Source of the DNA: Tepidiphilus margaritifer DSM 15129
Lineage (GTDB): Bacteria > Pseudomonadota > Gammaproteobacteria > Burkholderiales > Rhodocyclaceae
Direction: 5' to 3'
DNA length: 64,000 nucleotides
NCBI RefSeq assembly: GCF_000425565.1
Contig: NZ_KE384397.1
Coordinates: forward strand, 403,746 to 467,745
Below are positions 55,701 through 62,704 of this stretch, piece by piece. The stretch's first letter is position 1; each line of letters starts with the position of its first letter. A model generated the notes under the pieces. The model was not told the DNA's origin, did not search any database, and saw only the letters and a program-made list of their open reading frames with translations. Both the position numbers and the translations under genes were made by a program.

Positions 55701-56303
55701 GTAGCGCGACAGGGCGTAACCGTGGATTCCCAGATCAAGGTATTCCTGCACGCCGGCCGGGGCGAGCACCGGCATCATCAGCGCCTTGAAGACGTGGTCG
55801 GTCTGATGCGGCAGCGTGGAGGACTTGGCGGCATGGTCGTCGCCGGCCACGGCCAGCACGCCGCCGAAGCGCGCGGTGCCGGCGGCATTGGCATGGCGGA
55901 AGACGTCGCCGCAGCGATCGACCCCCGGCCCCTTGCCGTACCACATGGCGAAGACCCCGTCGTATTTGGCTCCGGGGAAGAGCCCTACCTGTTGCGTGCC
56001 CCAGACGGCGGTGGCAGCGAGATCTTCATTGACGCCGGGCTGGAAGACGATGTGGTGCGAGCGCAGAGGCTCCTTGGCGCGCCACAGGGTTTGGTCGAGC
56101 CCGCCCAAGGGCGAGCCCCGGTAGCCGGAGACGAACCCGGCCGTGTTGAGGCCGGCGGCTTCGTCGCGCTCGCGCTGGATGAGCAGCAGGCGCACGAGCG
56201 CCTGATAACCGGTGAGATAGACGCGCCCGGTGACGCGATAACGGTCGTCGAGCGACGCAAGGGGGGCGGCCACGGCGGGCGTGGCGGTAGAAGTGCTGGC
56301 CAT
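52713..56303 (-). CDS. Indolepyruvate ferredoxin oxidoreductase (fused alpha-beta subunits)
   Basis: Oxidatively decarboxylates aryl pyruvates to acyl-CoA with TPP and Fe-S clusters, 1196 residues, the fused length of the bacterial IorAB. It has the pyruvate-ferredoxin oxidoreductase N-terminus (GYQALVRLLLIQRERDEAAG, GYRGSPLGGLDQTLW), TPP region CPGCPHNTSTRVPEG with GDGTYFHSGILAIRQA, the 4Fe-4S domain (EAVCEGCGDCTVQSNC and NKDYSCLKGFCPSF) and the C-terminal gamma-like domain (GVGGTGVITIGALIGMAAHL). The start at 56303 follows GGAGGAG. It is monocistronic, next to phenylacetate-type ligase genes, consistent with aromatic amino acid breakdown. Confidence 0.95.
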   Translation of the reverse strand: MASTSTATPAVAAPLASLDDRYRVTGRVYLTGYQALVRLLLIQRERDEAAGLNTAGFVSGYRGSPLGGLDQTLWRAKEPLRSHHIVFQPGVNEDLAATAVWGTQQVGLFPGAKYDGVFAMWYGKGPGVDRCGDVFRHANAAGTARFGGVLAVAGDDHAAKSSTLPHQTDHVFKALMMPVLAPAGVQEYLDLGIHGYALSRYCGCWVAFKALADTVETSASIDVDPFRIDTRIPEDFPLPPDGLNIRWPDPPLVQEKRLLHQKLYAALAYCRANGLNHVVIDSPQPRLGIITSGKAYLDVRQALDDLGIDETLAAQIGLRVYKVGMVWPLEAEGVRRFAEGLEEILVVEEKRQLIEYQLKEELYNWREDVRPRVIGKFDEKGEWAHLLRPDGTVDHGQWLLPAAGELTPAQIARVIAQRIARFYTSERIRERLAFLEASERAITVRPPAAERIPTFCPGCPHNTSTRVPEGSRAVAGIGCHYMVTWMPDRRSATFTHMGGEGVPWVGQAPFTEERHLFANMGDGTYFHSGILAIRQAVAAGVNITYKILFNDAVAMTGGQPVDGPLTVPMLVKQLQAEGVANIVVVTDGTPRPYGPADLRHVPIRHRDELEAIQRELRQLPGVSALVYDQTCAAEKRRRRKRGLYPDPPRRVFIHEAVCEGCGDCTVQSNCVAVVPVETEFGRKRRIDQSNCNKDYSCLKGFCPSFVTIEGGRPRKGKALADDPGRFALPPEPTLPGLASPWNILVTGVGGTGVITIGALIGMAAHLDGKGVTVLDMTGLAQKNGSVFSHIRIAATPQALHAVRIAAGAADVVIGGDLIVTASAEALTKMAPGRTRVVTNVAEIPTIDFLRNPDWTFPEQEMRARLREAVGEVAADFLDATTLATRLMGDAIATNLFLLGYAWQKGWVPVSHESLMRAIELNGVAVEMNRAAFLWGRRMAHDPQAVLDFARPQQEHEARFARTLDEVIERRTAYLTDYQDAAYAERYRRLVERVRAAERALRGTPAEETPGTMPLTDAVARSYFKLLAIKDEYEVARLYCDPKFWQKLEETFEGSFEVRFHLAPPLLARPDPVTGLIAKREYGPAMRHAFALLAKMKHVRGTALDPFARTEERRWERALITEFEGDVDRVLRELTAERLALATELLALPQRIRGFGHVKRAQGEEAEHRRAVLWRRWQETGKAEATESSTAGRPVPA

Positions 56304-56464
56304 CGGTGTCTCCTCCTTTCATCCGCGCGGCTCGCTCGTGGCGAGTCGGCGGGGGTCCATGCGGGCGGGCGCGCGGGTAGGCGCCTCTTCTCCGCTTCAG
56401 CTTAGTCGAGGAGTAAGCCTAGTGCCAAACGGTCGATGAGGGCAGTCGGGTAAACCCTGAAGGT

Positions 56465-56935
56465 TCACTCGCGGTGATAGGGATGCCCTGCCGTCAGACT
56501 CCAGGCGCGATAGAGCGCCTCGATCAGGACGACGCGGGCGAGCGCGTGCGGCAGCGTCAGGCTGGAGAGACGCACCGTTTCGTCGGCGGTCTGCAAAAGA
56601 GCGGGATCGAGCCCGTCGGGGCCGCCGATGAGGAGCGCCACGTCACGCCCGTCGTGGCGCCAAGACTGGAGCCGGGTCGCGAGTTGCTTCGTGTCGAGGT
56701 CGGTGCCATGCTCGTCGAGCGCGACGAGGCGTGCCCCGGTAGGGATCTGCGCACGCAGCCGTTCGGCTTCGCGGCGCTTGAGTTCGGTCACCGATTTGCC
56801 GCCGGCGCGTGGCTCTGCCTTGACTTCGACGATCGTCAGTGGCAGATCGGGCGGAAAGCGCCGCACGTATTCAGCGCAGGCGGACTCGGCCCAAGCGGGC
56901 AGGCGCGTGCCCACCGCGAGCAGGGTGAGCTTCAT
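56465..56935 (-). CDS. rlmH: 23S rRNA (pseudouridine-1915 N3)-methyltransferase RlmH
   Basis: SPOUT-class methyltransferase, 156 residues, full length. It has MKLTLLAVGTRLPAWAESAC at the start, FPPDLPLTIVEVKAEPR, and the SAM-binding knot with ALLIGGPDGLDPALL, SLSSLTLPHALARVVLIEALYRAW and the terminal YHRE. Part of nadD-rsfS-rlmH. Confidence 0.96.
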   Translation of the reverse strand: MKLTLLAVGTRLPAWAESACAEYVRRFPPDLPLTIVEVKAEPRAGGKSVTELKRREAERLRAQIPTGARLVALDEHGTDLDTKQLATRLQSWRHDGRDVALLIGGPDGLDPALLQTADETVRLSSLTLPHALARVVLIEALYRAWSLTAGHPYHRE

Positions 56936-56945
56936 CGTGTGTCGT

Positions 56946-57311
56946 TCATCCGCCGTGGCGGGCAGTGGCGCCGTGCTGCCACAGGTCTTCGAGGCGATAG
57001 TAGGCGCGCACGGCCGGCTGCATGACGTGCACGACGACCGATCCGAGATCGACGAGCACCCATTCGCCCAGAGCCTCGCCCTCGACGCCGACGATGGGCA
57101 CGCCGGCCTCCTTGGCGCGCTGGATCACGCGTTGGGCGAGCGCCTTCGTTTGGCGTGTGGACTGGGCGCTGGCGACGATGACGCGATCGAAGAGCGGCGA
57201 GAGTTCGTGCGTGTCGAACACGCGGATGTCCTCGCCCTTGACGTCCTCGAGGGCGTCGACAGAGAGGGCGGCGATGGTTGCGGCATCGAGCAGGGTATCG
57301 GTGGCAGTCAT
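56946..57311 (-). CDS. rsfS: Ribosome silencing factor RsfS
   Basis: Binds L14 and blocks subunit joining when nutrients are short, 121 residues. It has VDALEDVKGEDIRVFDTHEL (family DIxVLD pattern), VIVASAQSTRQTKALAQRVI, EWVLVDLGSVVVHVMQPAVR and YYRLEDLW. It overlaps nadD as ATGA, the standard arrangement. Confidence 0.96.
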   Translation of the reverse strand: MTATDTLLDAATIAALSVDALEDVKGEDIRVFDTHELSPLFDRVIVASAQSTRQTKALAQRVIQRAKEAGVPIVGVEGEALGEWVLVDLGSVVVHVMQPAVRAYYRLEDLWQHGATARHGG

Positions 57312-58036
57312 GGGATCAGAGAGTCTCCTTGGTACAGCGAATGGGTGGCGATGTAGCGCAGCACTGCTTCGGGCAAGAGATAGCGGGCACTGCGCCCCTC
57401 GTGCAGCAGCCGGCGGATCGTGGTGGCCGAGATGGCGAGCGGCGTGTTGCGGAAGAATCCGACGAGGCCGGCCGGCGTTTCGGCGAGCCGCGCGAGCTTC
57501 GGCGCACGCCGCACGGCGAGTACCTCCTGCAGCGCCGGCGGCAAGCCAGCCCCGGGCTCGGGCGGATCGTCTTCGGGCGGTTCGCTGCCCCAGGGCGGCG
57601 GAAAATCCGGCCGCATGGCGACGAGCACGTGAGCCAGGTCGAAGAGCCGCTGCCACTGGTGCCACGAGGGCAGGCCGAAGAAAGCATCGGCGCCGAGAAT
57701 CAGCACGAGCGGCCGATGTGGACCGTAGCGGCGGCGCAAGGTTTCCAGGGTGATGACGGTATAGCTCTTGCCGCCGCGGCGCAACTCCAGGTCGTCGGCG
57801 CGAAAGGCGGCATGGCCGCGGAGGGCGCAGCGGACCATGCCGAGTCGATGGGCGGCCGGGGTGCCCGGCGCGGGGCGATGCGGCGGGTCGCCCGCCGGGA
57901 TGAAGAGCACGCGCTCGAGCGCGAGCGCCTCGCGGGCCTCTTCGGCGAGCCGCAGGTGGCCGTAGTGGATCGGGTCGAAGGTGCCGCCGAGGAGGCCGAT
58001 CGGCCGCAGTGCAGTGTTAGCGGGGACCGAAGACAT
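57308..58036 (-). CDS. nadD: Nicotinate-nucleotide adenylyltransferase NadD
   Basis: Converts NaMN and ATP to NaAD in NAD synthesis, 242 residues. It has the nucleotidyltransferase motif IGLLGGTFDPIHYGHLRLAE (with the GTFDPIH-x-GH residues), VLFIPAGDPPHR and the C-terminal ISATTIRRLLHEGRSARYLL (ISxTxIR). An insertion of about 20 residues (PPWGSEPPEDDPPEPGAGLP) is rich in Pro and acidic residues and probably a surface loop. The start at 58036 is inside the 3' end of the next gene upstream. Confidence 0.95.
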   Translation of the reverse strand: MSSVPANTALRPIGLLGGTFDPIHYGHLRLAEEAREALALERVLFIPAGDPPHRPAPGTPAAHRLGMVRCALRGHAAFRADDLELRRGGKSYTVITLETLRRRYGPHRPLVLILGADAFFGLPSWHQWQRLFDLAHVLVAMRPDFPPPWGSEPPEDDPPEPGAGLPPALQEVLAVRRAPKLARLAETPAGLVGFFRNTPLAISATTIRRLLHEGRSARYLLPEAVLRYIATHSLYQGDSLIP

Positions 58037-58766
58037 CGCGTACTTGCAGGTAGAGCCCGGCGAAGAGTGTCGGCACGAGTACCAGCGGCAGCAGGAACAT
58101 GGCGATGCCGAGCACGTAGGGATGGATGAGCGCGGCGAGCAGCGAGATCGCGAACGCCAGCGCGAAGGCGAGCGCCGCGAGCCCCAGCGCATAGACGAGG
58201 AAAGGGCGCCAGTTGCGCAGCATGGCATAGAAGCTGAAAAAGAGCGCCTTGATCCAGGGCTGCCGGTACCAGGCGACCAGCGGCGGGGCGAACCAGTAGG
58301 CCATGGTCACCGGCAATGCCACCGTGAGCCACACCAGCAGGGGCCACAGGAGCTGGGGTTCGCTCTCGAGCGAGGCGGGATCGATCGTGCCGCGGTACAA
58401 ACCGAGCAGCAGACCCCCGTCGACAAGCACCGTGGCCAGTACGGCGAGCAGGTTTCCTATCAACTGGAAGATGCCCAGCGCGGCGAGCGAGCGCCACGGT
58501 CCGCGAAAACCGGCGAAGAGCACTTCTGGTCCCGGGCGGCGTCCGCTCTCGGCAGCGGCCATGCCCTCGAGCACCCCGATCGAGAGAATGGGCATGAGGA
58601 GCGGCGCGAGGAACTGGCCGAGGTAGGGGAGGCTCGAGGCGAGCAACAGCAGCAGGACGTAGGCAAAGCTCACGTAACTCGTGAGCGCGGGGGCGCGGCG
58701 CCACAGCGCGAACCCGTCTGCGATCCAGCGCCAGCCGTGCGAATACCCTAGGATGTGGGCGTGCAT
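58017..58766 (-). CDS. BPSS1780-family inner-membrane protein
   Basis: 249 residues, six membrane segments, and a start with HILGYSHGWRWIADGFALWR. It matches in pattern the betaproteobacterial BPSS1780 family of unknown function, in which the N-terminus contains a GxxWxxxGxxLFRRxP-like signature before the first helix. It is the first gene of the nadD-rsfS-rlmH unit, overlapping nadD by 20 bases. Confidence 0.82.
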   Translation of the reverse strand: MHAHILGYSHGWRWIADGFALWRRAPALTSYVSFAYVLLLLLASSLPYLGQFLAPLLMPILSIGVLEGMAAAESGRRPGPEVLFAGFRGPWRSLAALGIFQLIGNLLAVLATVLVDGGLLLGLYRGTIDPASLESEPQLLWPLLVWLTVALPVTMAYWFAPPLVAWYRQPWIKALFFSFYAMLRNWRPFLVYALGLAALAFALAFAISLLAALIHPYVLGIAMFLLPLVLVPTLFAGLYLQVRDVFGPR

Positions 58767-58779
58767 GCGGAGCCGGCGC

Positions 58780-59127
58780 TCACCAGGACTTGAGGATCCA
58801 CATCGGCACGGAGAGCTCCGGCGTGCCGTCGAAGCGCTCCATCACGCCGTTGCCGGTGCGATCGATCAGATAGTACGGTGTACCCCCATGGGCCGGTACG
58901 ACCTTGATCATGTAGACGCGCCCGCCGATGCGATATTCGGTGACTTCGTCTTCTCCCTCCTTGCGGATCGTCACCTGAGGTTCGGCCAGATCCTCCTCGG
59001 TGATCGGCCCGGGCAAGGGCGGCGGCTCCGGGATCGGTTCGAGGGGCGGGCGCGAGGATTGCTGCGCCCAGGCCGTACCGGCCATGAGCAAGGAGGCGAA
59101 CAGGAAGAGGCGAAGGCGGGGTTTCAT
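58780..59127 (-). CDS. DUF2782-like exported protein
   Basis: 115 residues. A signal peptide (MKPRLRLFLFASLLMAGTAWA) is followed by a Pro-rich linker (RPPLEPIPEPPPLPGPITEE) and a small beta domain with VTIRKEGEDEVTEYRIGGRVYMIKV and LIDRTGNGVMERFDGT, the DUF2782 pattern. Periplasmic, function unknown. The start at 59127 gives the signal peptide; the frame runs open further upstream to 59262. Confidence 0.85.
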   Translation of the reverse strand: MKPRLRLFLFASLLMAGTAWAQQSSRPPLEPIPEPPPLPGPITEEDLAEPQVTIRKEGEDEVTEYRIGGRVYMIKVVPAHGGTPYYLIDRTGNGVMERFDGTPELSVPMWILKSW

Positions 59128-59811
59128 GGATGCGATTCCGACGGGGAGGCTTCTTGCCGGCATTCTACAATAGGGAGGGGCGGACTCGCCCTTTTCTTCG
59201 TCCTGAATCCGCGTCCGTGAAATTTCAACCCCCTCCCTGAACCACACAGGCTGATTTTTCAATCGGCTGTTTCGATGGTTCGGTCAGCGATGGTGCTGCG
59301 AGGCTGATTTGCATGCGATGCCCCGCCGAAGGTCGGCGCCGACGGGCTTGGGTTACGTTACCGCGGCTCAACGGCATGCAGGGAAAGATCATGCGATCCT
59401 GGCGGCACGACATCAGACCTGTCTTCAAGCCCGGGCACATCACCCGGTGCGCTGGTCCGGACCGACAAGGGACTGGACACTGATCGGCGCTGTCACGCTC
59501 AACCCGGAACGGGACAGGTCGTTCGGGACTCGACCCAAGCTGAAATAGAGGGGCAAGTGATGCCATGAATCAGGCGACAACTATCTTGACTTGTTCCGAA
59601 ATGCTGCGGGCCAAAGGCTATCGGCCGCAGATCCGGCGCAAAGCCAAGCCCCATCGGCTGCTCTCCAAGCGGCAGAGCGCGCGCAACACCGAGTGTCATG
59701 AAGAACCGGCTTCACCGCGAGTTTCCCGGAAAACGGGGGTTGATCGAGGCTCCCCGTTGTCGGCAACGCTGTCCCTGACAGGCAGGAACAGCACCAGCAA
59801 AGCCATAATTG
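59128..59811. other. 684-base stretch without a convincing gene
   Basis: Six frames hold only short frames (59225-59566 minus, 59309-59548 plus, 59565-59834 plus, 59581-59766 minus). None shows a recognisable domain, signal peptide or consistent codon bias; the 59565 frame (start MNQATTILTCSEMLRAKG) has a weak site ahead of it but runs into the convergent gene. It lies at the junction between the conserved chromosome and the accessory array, so it may hold remnants of mobile DNA. I see no terminal repeats. Confidence 0.5.
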
Positions 59812-60132
59812 TCACTCATGCTTTTCATCCCTAAAAAAGAATTTTCTGAAAATGTAAATATGAACCAACACAGATCCCGGCAAGGAAATCAACAAAGACG
59901 CGAATGCAGCTGTGGCCATAATCAATCCTGCGCCTAAATCATCCTCTCCAGTCGCAGGATCGGTTATTCCATAAACATGACCAAATATTGACACAACAAT
60001 TACACCGACAATGCCAATTAACAGAAAGCTGATCAATAGCGCTCCTGCTTCAAGAGCAAGCAACCGCACCAACCTGATATGAAGCAACGAGCGGATTGAA
60101 CGGTTGAGTGAGAGACCAAATTTCTCGCTCAT
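59812..60132 (-). CDS. Small membrane protein after FrpC-like gene, candidate immunity
   Basis: 106 residues with two strongly hydrophobic segments (ALEAGALLISFLLIGIVG and AGLIMATAAFASLLISLPG) and a basic C-terminus (FRKFFFRDEKHE). No family recognised. Its ATG overlaps the stop of the FrpC-like gene as ATGA, so it is translationally coupled to it; GC content is low. Small coupled membrane proteins behind an effector are typical of immunity genes, but this is inference from layout. Confidence 0.7.
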   Translation of the reverse strand: MSEKFGLSLNRSIRSLLHIRLVRLLALEAGALLISFLLIGIVGVIVVSIFGHVYGITDPATGEDDLGAGLIMATAAFASLLISLPGSVLVHIYIFRKFFFRDEKHE

Positions 60133-61523
60133 GCCGCCAACCTCCAGTCTCCATTCGCTGTTTCCCCGTCCCGATAGCGCAGATTTTTCGAAAGCACGAT
60201 GTCGGCATTTTCGGTGAGATAGGCGTAGTCGTCACCTCCGGTGAGCGTGTGCACCTTGAATTCGTCGAGCAGGTCGGCGAGGTAGTTCTCCGGATCGGCG
60301 GCTTTCTTGGCCGCGAGGGTTTGGTTGAGCCGGGTGGCGTCGAGCCTGAGCCCCTGCTCGTCGATGACGAGTTCGATTGCATCGAGGTAGGGCTTTAGGC
60401 GCGTCTGCAGCACCAAGTTGGCGTAGACGCGCTCCTTCAGGCTGTCGTAGGCTTGCTGCAGGAGGTCGAGTTGCGGCTGTGAGTAGTTCACGAGCAGTGT
60501 GGGCAGCGCTGCGAGGGCCATCGCGGCGTCGCCGCTGCCGCCCCCCGGGCCGGCCGAGATACTCAGCCCGCAGTTCGCCCCGTCGGTCTGGCTCTTCAAT
60601 GTGCCGGGAACGTCGATGGCTTCGGCAAACCGGGTGTCGAAGGTGTCGGTGGCGAGCTTGAATTCGCCCATGGCCGAGGTGCTACCGTCGGCGCGGGTGA
60701 AGCGGCCTTCGCGCGAGAGGGTGTTGCCGTTGGAAAGACGCTGGTTCTTGAGGGTGTGGGCGAGGTCGAGGATGACGATGCCGGCATCAAGCAGGGAAAT
60801 CAGTTCGCCGCTGCCGGTGACGCCGTCTTGGTCGGTATCGCGCCAGAGTTTGAGTTCGGCGAAGGCCGGGTCGCTGGCATCGAGGATGCCGTCGCCGTTT
60901 GCGTCCAAGGCGGCCAGCGCCGCAAAGCCGTTCGGGGCGAGCGTGCCGTTGGGCAGCACCGTGAAGTCGCCGAAGAGTTCGGCGCCGCTGTCGATGCGGC
61001 CATTCCCGTTTTTGTCCCAGACCAAGAGGGCATCGTCTTTGCCCGCCCAGCCGGTTTTGGTGAGCACGCCGTCGGCATCAAAGTCGAAGTAGATGTTAGC
61101 GGTGAGGCCGATGGTTTCCAGGCCGTCGCCGTCCAAGTCGAGAATGATGGGGTCGCGGGGCCAGACCCAGGTTTTGGCGCGGTCGTAAAAATCTGAAATT
61201 TTGTCCCAATTGTTGGAAATGAACAGTCCGCCGCTAACGATGGTAAATGCGCCGCGTACCCACGGATTGACCTGTGCAATCGTCAACCCAAGACCGAGTA
61301 ATAGATCCCCAGTCTTTTGAATCACTTTGGCATAGTCACCGCCGGTTGCGGTGCCATTAGCCATTTTTTCGCCAATGACACCGACGGAAGCAGCCCATGC
61401 AGCTTGACCGACAACCAATTTGGCATACCCCATACCGAAAGTGCCAGCAATGCTGTTTCCAATCTGACTGGCAACAAAACTGGCGGCGGCAGTCCCTGCT
61501 ACCGCACTCTGAATCGCACTCAT
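60129..61523 (-). CDS. FrpC-like protein with self-processing module, no RTX repeat block
   Basis: 464 residues. Residues 1-110 are Gly/Ala-rich and hydrophobic (SAIQSAVAGTAAASFVASQI), perhaps membrane-active. Residues 118-300 resemble the Neisseria FrpA/FrpC self-processing module: an Asp124-Pro125 bond in WVWPRDPIILDL, calcium-loop motifs (DLDGDGLETIGL, DKNGNGRIDSGAELFGDF, LDANGDGILDASDPAF, DTDQDGVTGSGEL) and the NGNTLSREGRFTRADGS tail. In FrpC calcium triggers autocleavage at this Asp-Pro. Residues 360-425 match the next FrpC segment (VYANLVLQTRLKPYLDAIEL). RTX nonapeptides that should follow are absent. AGGAGG lies before the ATG at 61523, which overlaps the upstream gene as ATGA. Confidence 0.85.
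   Translation of the reverse strand: MSAIQSAVAGTAAASFVASQIGNSIAGTFGMGYAKLVVGQAAWAASVGVIGEKMANGTATGGDYAKVIQKTGDLLLGLGLTIAQVNPWVRGAFTIVSGGLFISNNWDKISDFYDRAKTWVWPRDPIILDLDGDGLETIGLTANIYFDFDADGVLTKTGWAGKDDALLVWDKNGNGRIDSGAELFGDFTVLPNGTLAPNGFAALAALDANGDGILDASDPAFAELKLWRDTDQDGVTGSGELISLLDAGIVILDLAHTLKNQRLSNGNTLSREGRFTRADGSTSAMGEFKLATDTFDTRFAEAIDVPGTLKSQTDGANCGLSISAGPGGGSGDAAMALAALPTLLVNYSQPQLDLLQQAYDSLKERVYANLVLQTRLKPYLDAIELVIDEQGLRLDATRLNQTLAAKKAADPENYLADLLDEFKVHTLTGGDDYAYLTENADIVLSKNLRYRDGETANGDWRLAA
60624..61190 (-). repeat. Self-processing-module repeat, intact copy
   Basis: This part of the FrpC-like gene (codons 112-300) has a diverged, internally deleted second copy at 63437-63916. Both read leftward. 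The Asp-Pro site and all calcium motifs are kept only here. Confidence 0.8.
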
Positions 61524-61750
61524 GATTTTCCTCCTGTCATTACACCCGTAACCACGAAGATAAGCCCGAGAAACAACGTCGGCACCCACAGCCTATTTGC
61601 TAATGAAACCCACGCTTTAGCGCGCGGGTACCGCATATAGAAGTCGGCTAGTTCACCCTTTGGATCCCGCCACACTTCAAGCCATGAATATCCCCAAATA
61701 GCGCAAAAAATCAGCATCGCCGCGCCGACAGCGGTAAAAATCTGGCTCAC
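61520..61750 (-). CDS. Small two-helix membrane protein upstream of FrpC-like gene
   Basis: 76 residues from the GTG at 61750, which has AAGGA six bases upstream; an in-frame GTG at 61792 would add 14 residues. Two membrane segments (IFTAVGAAMLIFCAIWGYSW and LWVPTLFLGLIFVVTGVMTG) flank a cytosolic or periplasmic loop (RDPKGELADFYMRYPRAKAW). No family recognised. It overlaps the FrpC-like gene (ATGA) and follows a secretion-ATPase tail, exactly the place held by the membrane-protein pseudogene at 62768-63281 in the other cassette. Confidence 0.7.
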   Translation of the reverse strand: MSQIFTAVGAAMLIFCAIWGYSWLEVWRDPKGELADFYMRYPRAKAWVSLANRLWVPTLFLGLIFVVTGVMTGGKS

Positions 61751-61756
61751 GTGCTT

Positions 61757-61896
61757 TCCTTCTTCACCAAACTTACGTGCATAGCATTTCACTCCATATT
61801 CACCACCTCATCCACCTGCAAGCCTTTGGGTACCTGATGGGTGATGAAGACCATCGTCACCTTGCCCTTGAACCAGTTGATGGTCTGGGCGAAGTG
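61757..61896 (-). repeat. Secretion-ATPase tail plus leader repeat, copy 1
   Basis: This segment is repeated at 63288-63422 on the same strand. Both encode HFAQTIN-K-KVTM-FITHQVPKGLQVD and then share an identical 15-base leader (TTTGGTGAAGAAGGA, 61757-61771 and 63288-63302) that supplies the ribosome site of the next small membrane gene. Confidence 0.82.
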
Positions 61897-61926
61897 CATG
61901 GTTTGCATGGTATTGCTAAAGGACAT
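61789..61926 (-). pseudogene. Tail of a type I secretion ABC ATPase as a 45-codon frame
   Basis: The frame MSFSNTMQTMHFAQTINWFK continues into FKGKVTMVFITHQVPKGLQV and ends DEVVNME. The HFAQTIN-LKGKVTM-FI-HQVPKGL-VDE string is the C-terminal end of T1SS/HlyB-type ATPases, after the D loop and around the switch His (ITHQ). The transmembrane, Walker A and Walker B parts are missing. An AGGAGG eight bases before its ATG means this tail may still be translated. Listed as pseudogene because it cannot hydrolyse ATP by itself. Confidence 0.72.
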
Positions 61927-61955
61927 AGCAAATTCCTCCTATAATCAGAAAAGCC

Positions 61956-62489
61956 TTACATCGACCAGTCTTCGATAGCTGTTAGTACCCAGCATTCGTT
62001 CTTGACAAAGAAATAAGTTACCTGGTACCCCGTGTCTTGCTTGAATAGAGTTGCTTCCGCTTTGTTTTCTGACCACTTGTCAATACGTAGGGACAATGAT
62101 TTTTCCTCTCTCTCGGCGCGCAACGGGAGCAATGGGAATCTGATTTGTGCGTATTTAAGTTTCTTCACAACTGGCTTTGGCTCTGGCTCTACATCCAAAT
62201 CAAGCCATTGCACCTTAAGTGGTATTCGTAAAAAAGTCCGCTGGATAGTCTCGCTATTTGCATATACGAAAAAAAATTCTGGGAAATTTTGTGACGGGCA
62301 TGTAGGTTTAACTAAATTGACGTCTTGATTATCTGAAGCAAAAGCGGCTCGGGTTAGAGCAAACGCTGCGGCAACAAACAAAAAGAAAGCAATCAGCCAA
62401 TTTATTCCAAATGTATTTTTGCAAAAAATCCGTCCAATTTTTACCATATGTAATACAACATCACAGTAAAGAAAATGATTAATTTTCAT
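61956..62489 (-). CDS. AT-rich exported protein, DUF4348-like
   Basis: 177 residues (163 from a second ATG at 62447). A hydrophobic N-terminus (INWLIAFFLFVAAAFALTRAAFA) looks like a signal peptide or anchor. The rest reads PEFFFVYANSETIQRTFLRI-PLKVQWLDLDV, KYAQIRFPLLPL and YQVTYFFVKNECWVLTAIED, resembling DUF4348 proteins (effector-associated or hypothetical NTF2-like folds). GC content is far below the chromosome average. The role is unknown; in an effector array it could be an immunity protein. Confidence 0.68.
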   Translation of the reverse strand: MKINHFLYCDVVLHMVKIGRIFCKNTFGINWLIAFFLFVAAAFALTRAAFASDNQDVNLVKPTCPSQNFPEFFFVYANSETIQRTFLRIPLKVQWLDLDVEPEPKPVVKKLKYAQIRFPLLPLRAEREEKSLSLRIDKWSENKAEATLFKQDTGYQVTYFFVKNECWVLTAIEDWSM

Positions 62490-62593
62490 ATATGTCAGGT
62501 CCCGGACGATTGCATTGATCCGCGACGTCGTGCATTATTCATAGGTCGCGAGACGATGCGTGAGCTGATCGAGGAGCTACGGAGGCAAAAGTC
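62490..62593 (+). other. Unassigned 100-base remnant before transposase fragment
   Basis: A plus-strand frame from 62475 gives a 40-codon tail (IDPRRRALFIGRETMRELIE followed by ELRRQKS and a stop at 62597) that touches the transposase start. GC rises sharply here against the AT-rich flanks. It may be the end of a gene carried in with the IS fragment; not identified. Confidence 0.35.
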
Positions 62594-62704
62594 ATGATGG
62601 TTCGACTGCACAAGAACGCCACCACGACCCCTGCGATCCGGCACTATATCCAGAACTCGAACCTGCCGGTGCGCCGCCTTGCCCGGGAACTGAGTCCTCC
62701 TTGA
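62594..62704 (+). mobile_element. IS481-like transposase, N-terminal 36 codons only
   Basis: Reads MMVRLHKNATTTPAIRHYIQ, then LPVRRLARELS and a stop. This is the helix-turn-helix start of IS481-family transposases (LHKNARTTPAIR...LARELGVSE). GGAGG lies upstream. The catalytic DDE domain is missing and no inverted repeats were found, so it is a dead fragment. It interrupts the leftward array, cutting the start of a second effector gene at 62705-62766. Confidence 0.65.

Noticed and set aside
51969-56405. A 1478-codon open frame on the plus strand opposite the methyltransferase and indolepyruvate oxidoreductase genes
   Set aside because: It is a mirror of GC-rich codon bias in the real minus-strand genes. 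Its product is low-complexity (Arg, Gly, Glu, His) without domains, and it spans two unrelated genes.
59565-59834. 89-codon plus-strand frame in the gap before the array
   Set aside because: No recognisable family or signal peptide, and the end overlaps a better minus-strand gene. Left in the description of the gap rather than called as a gene.
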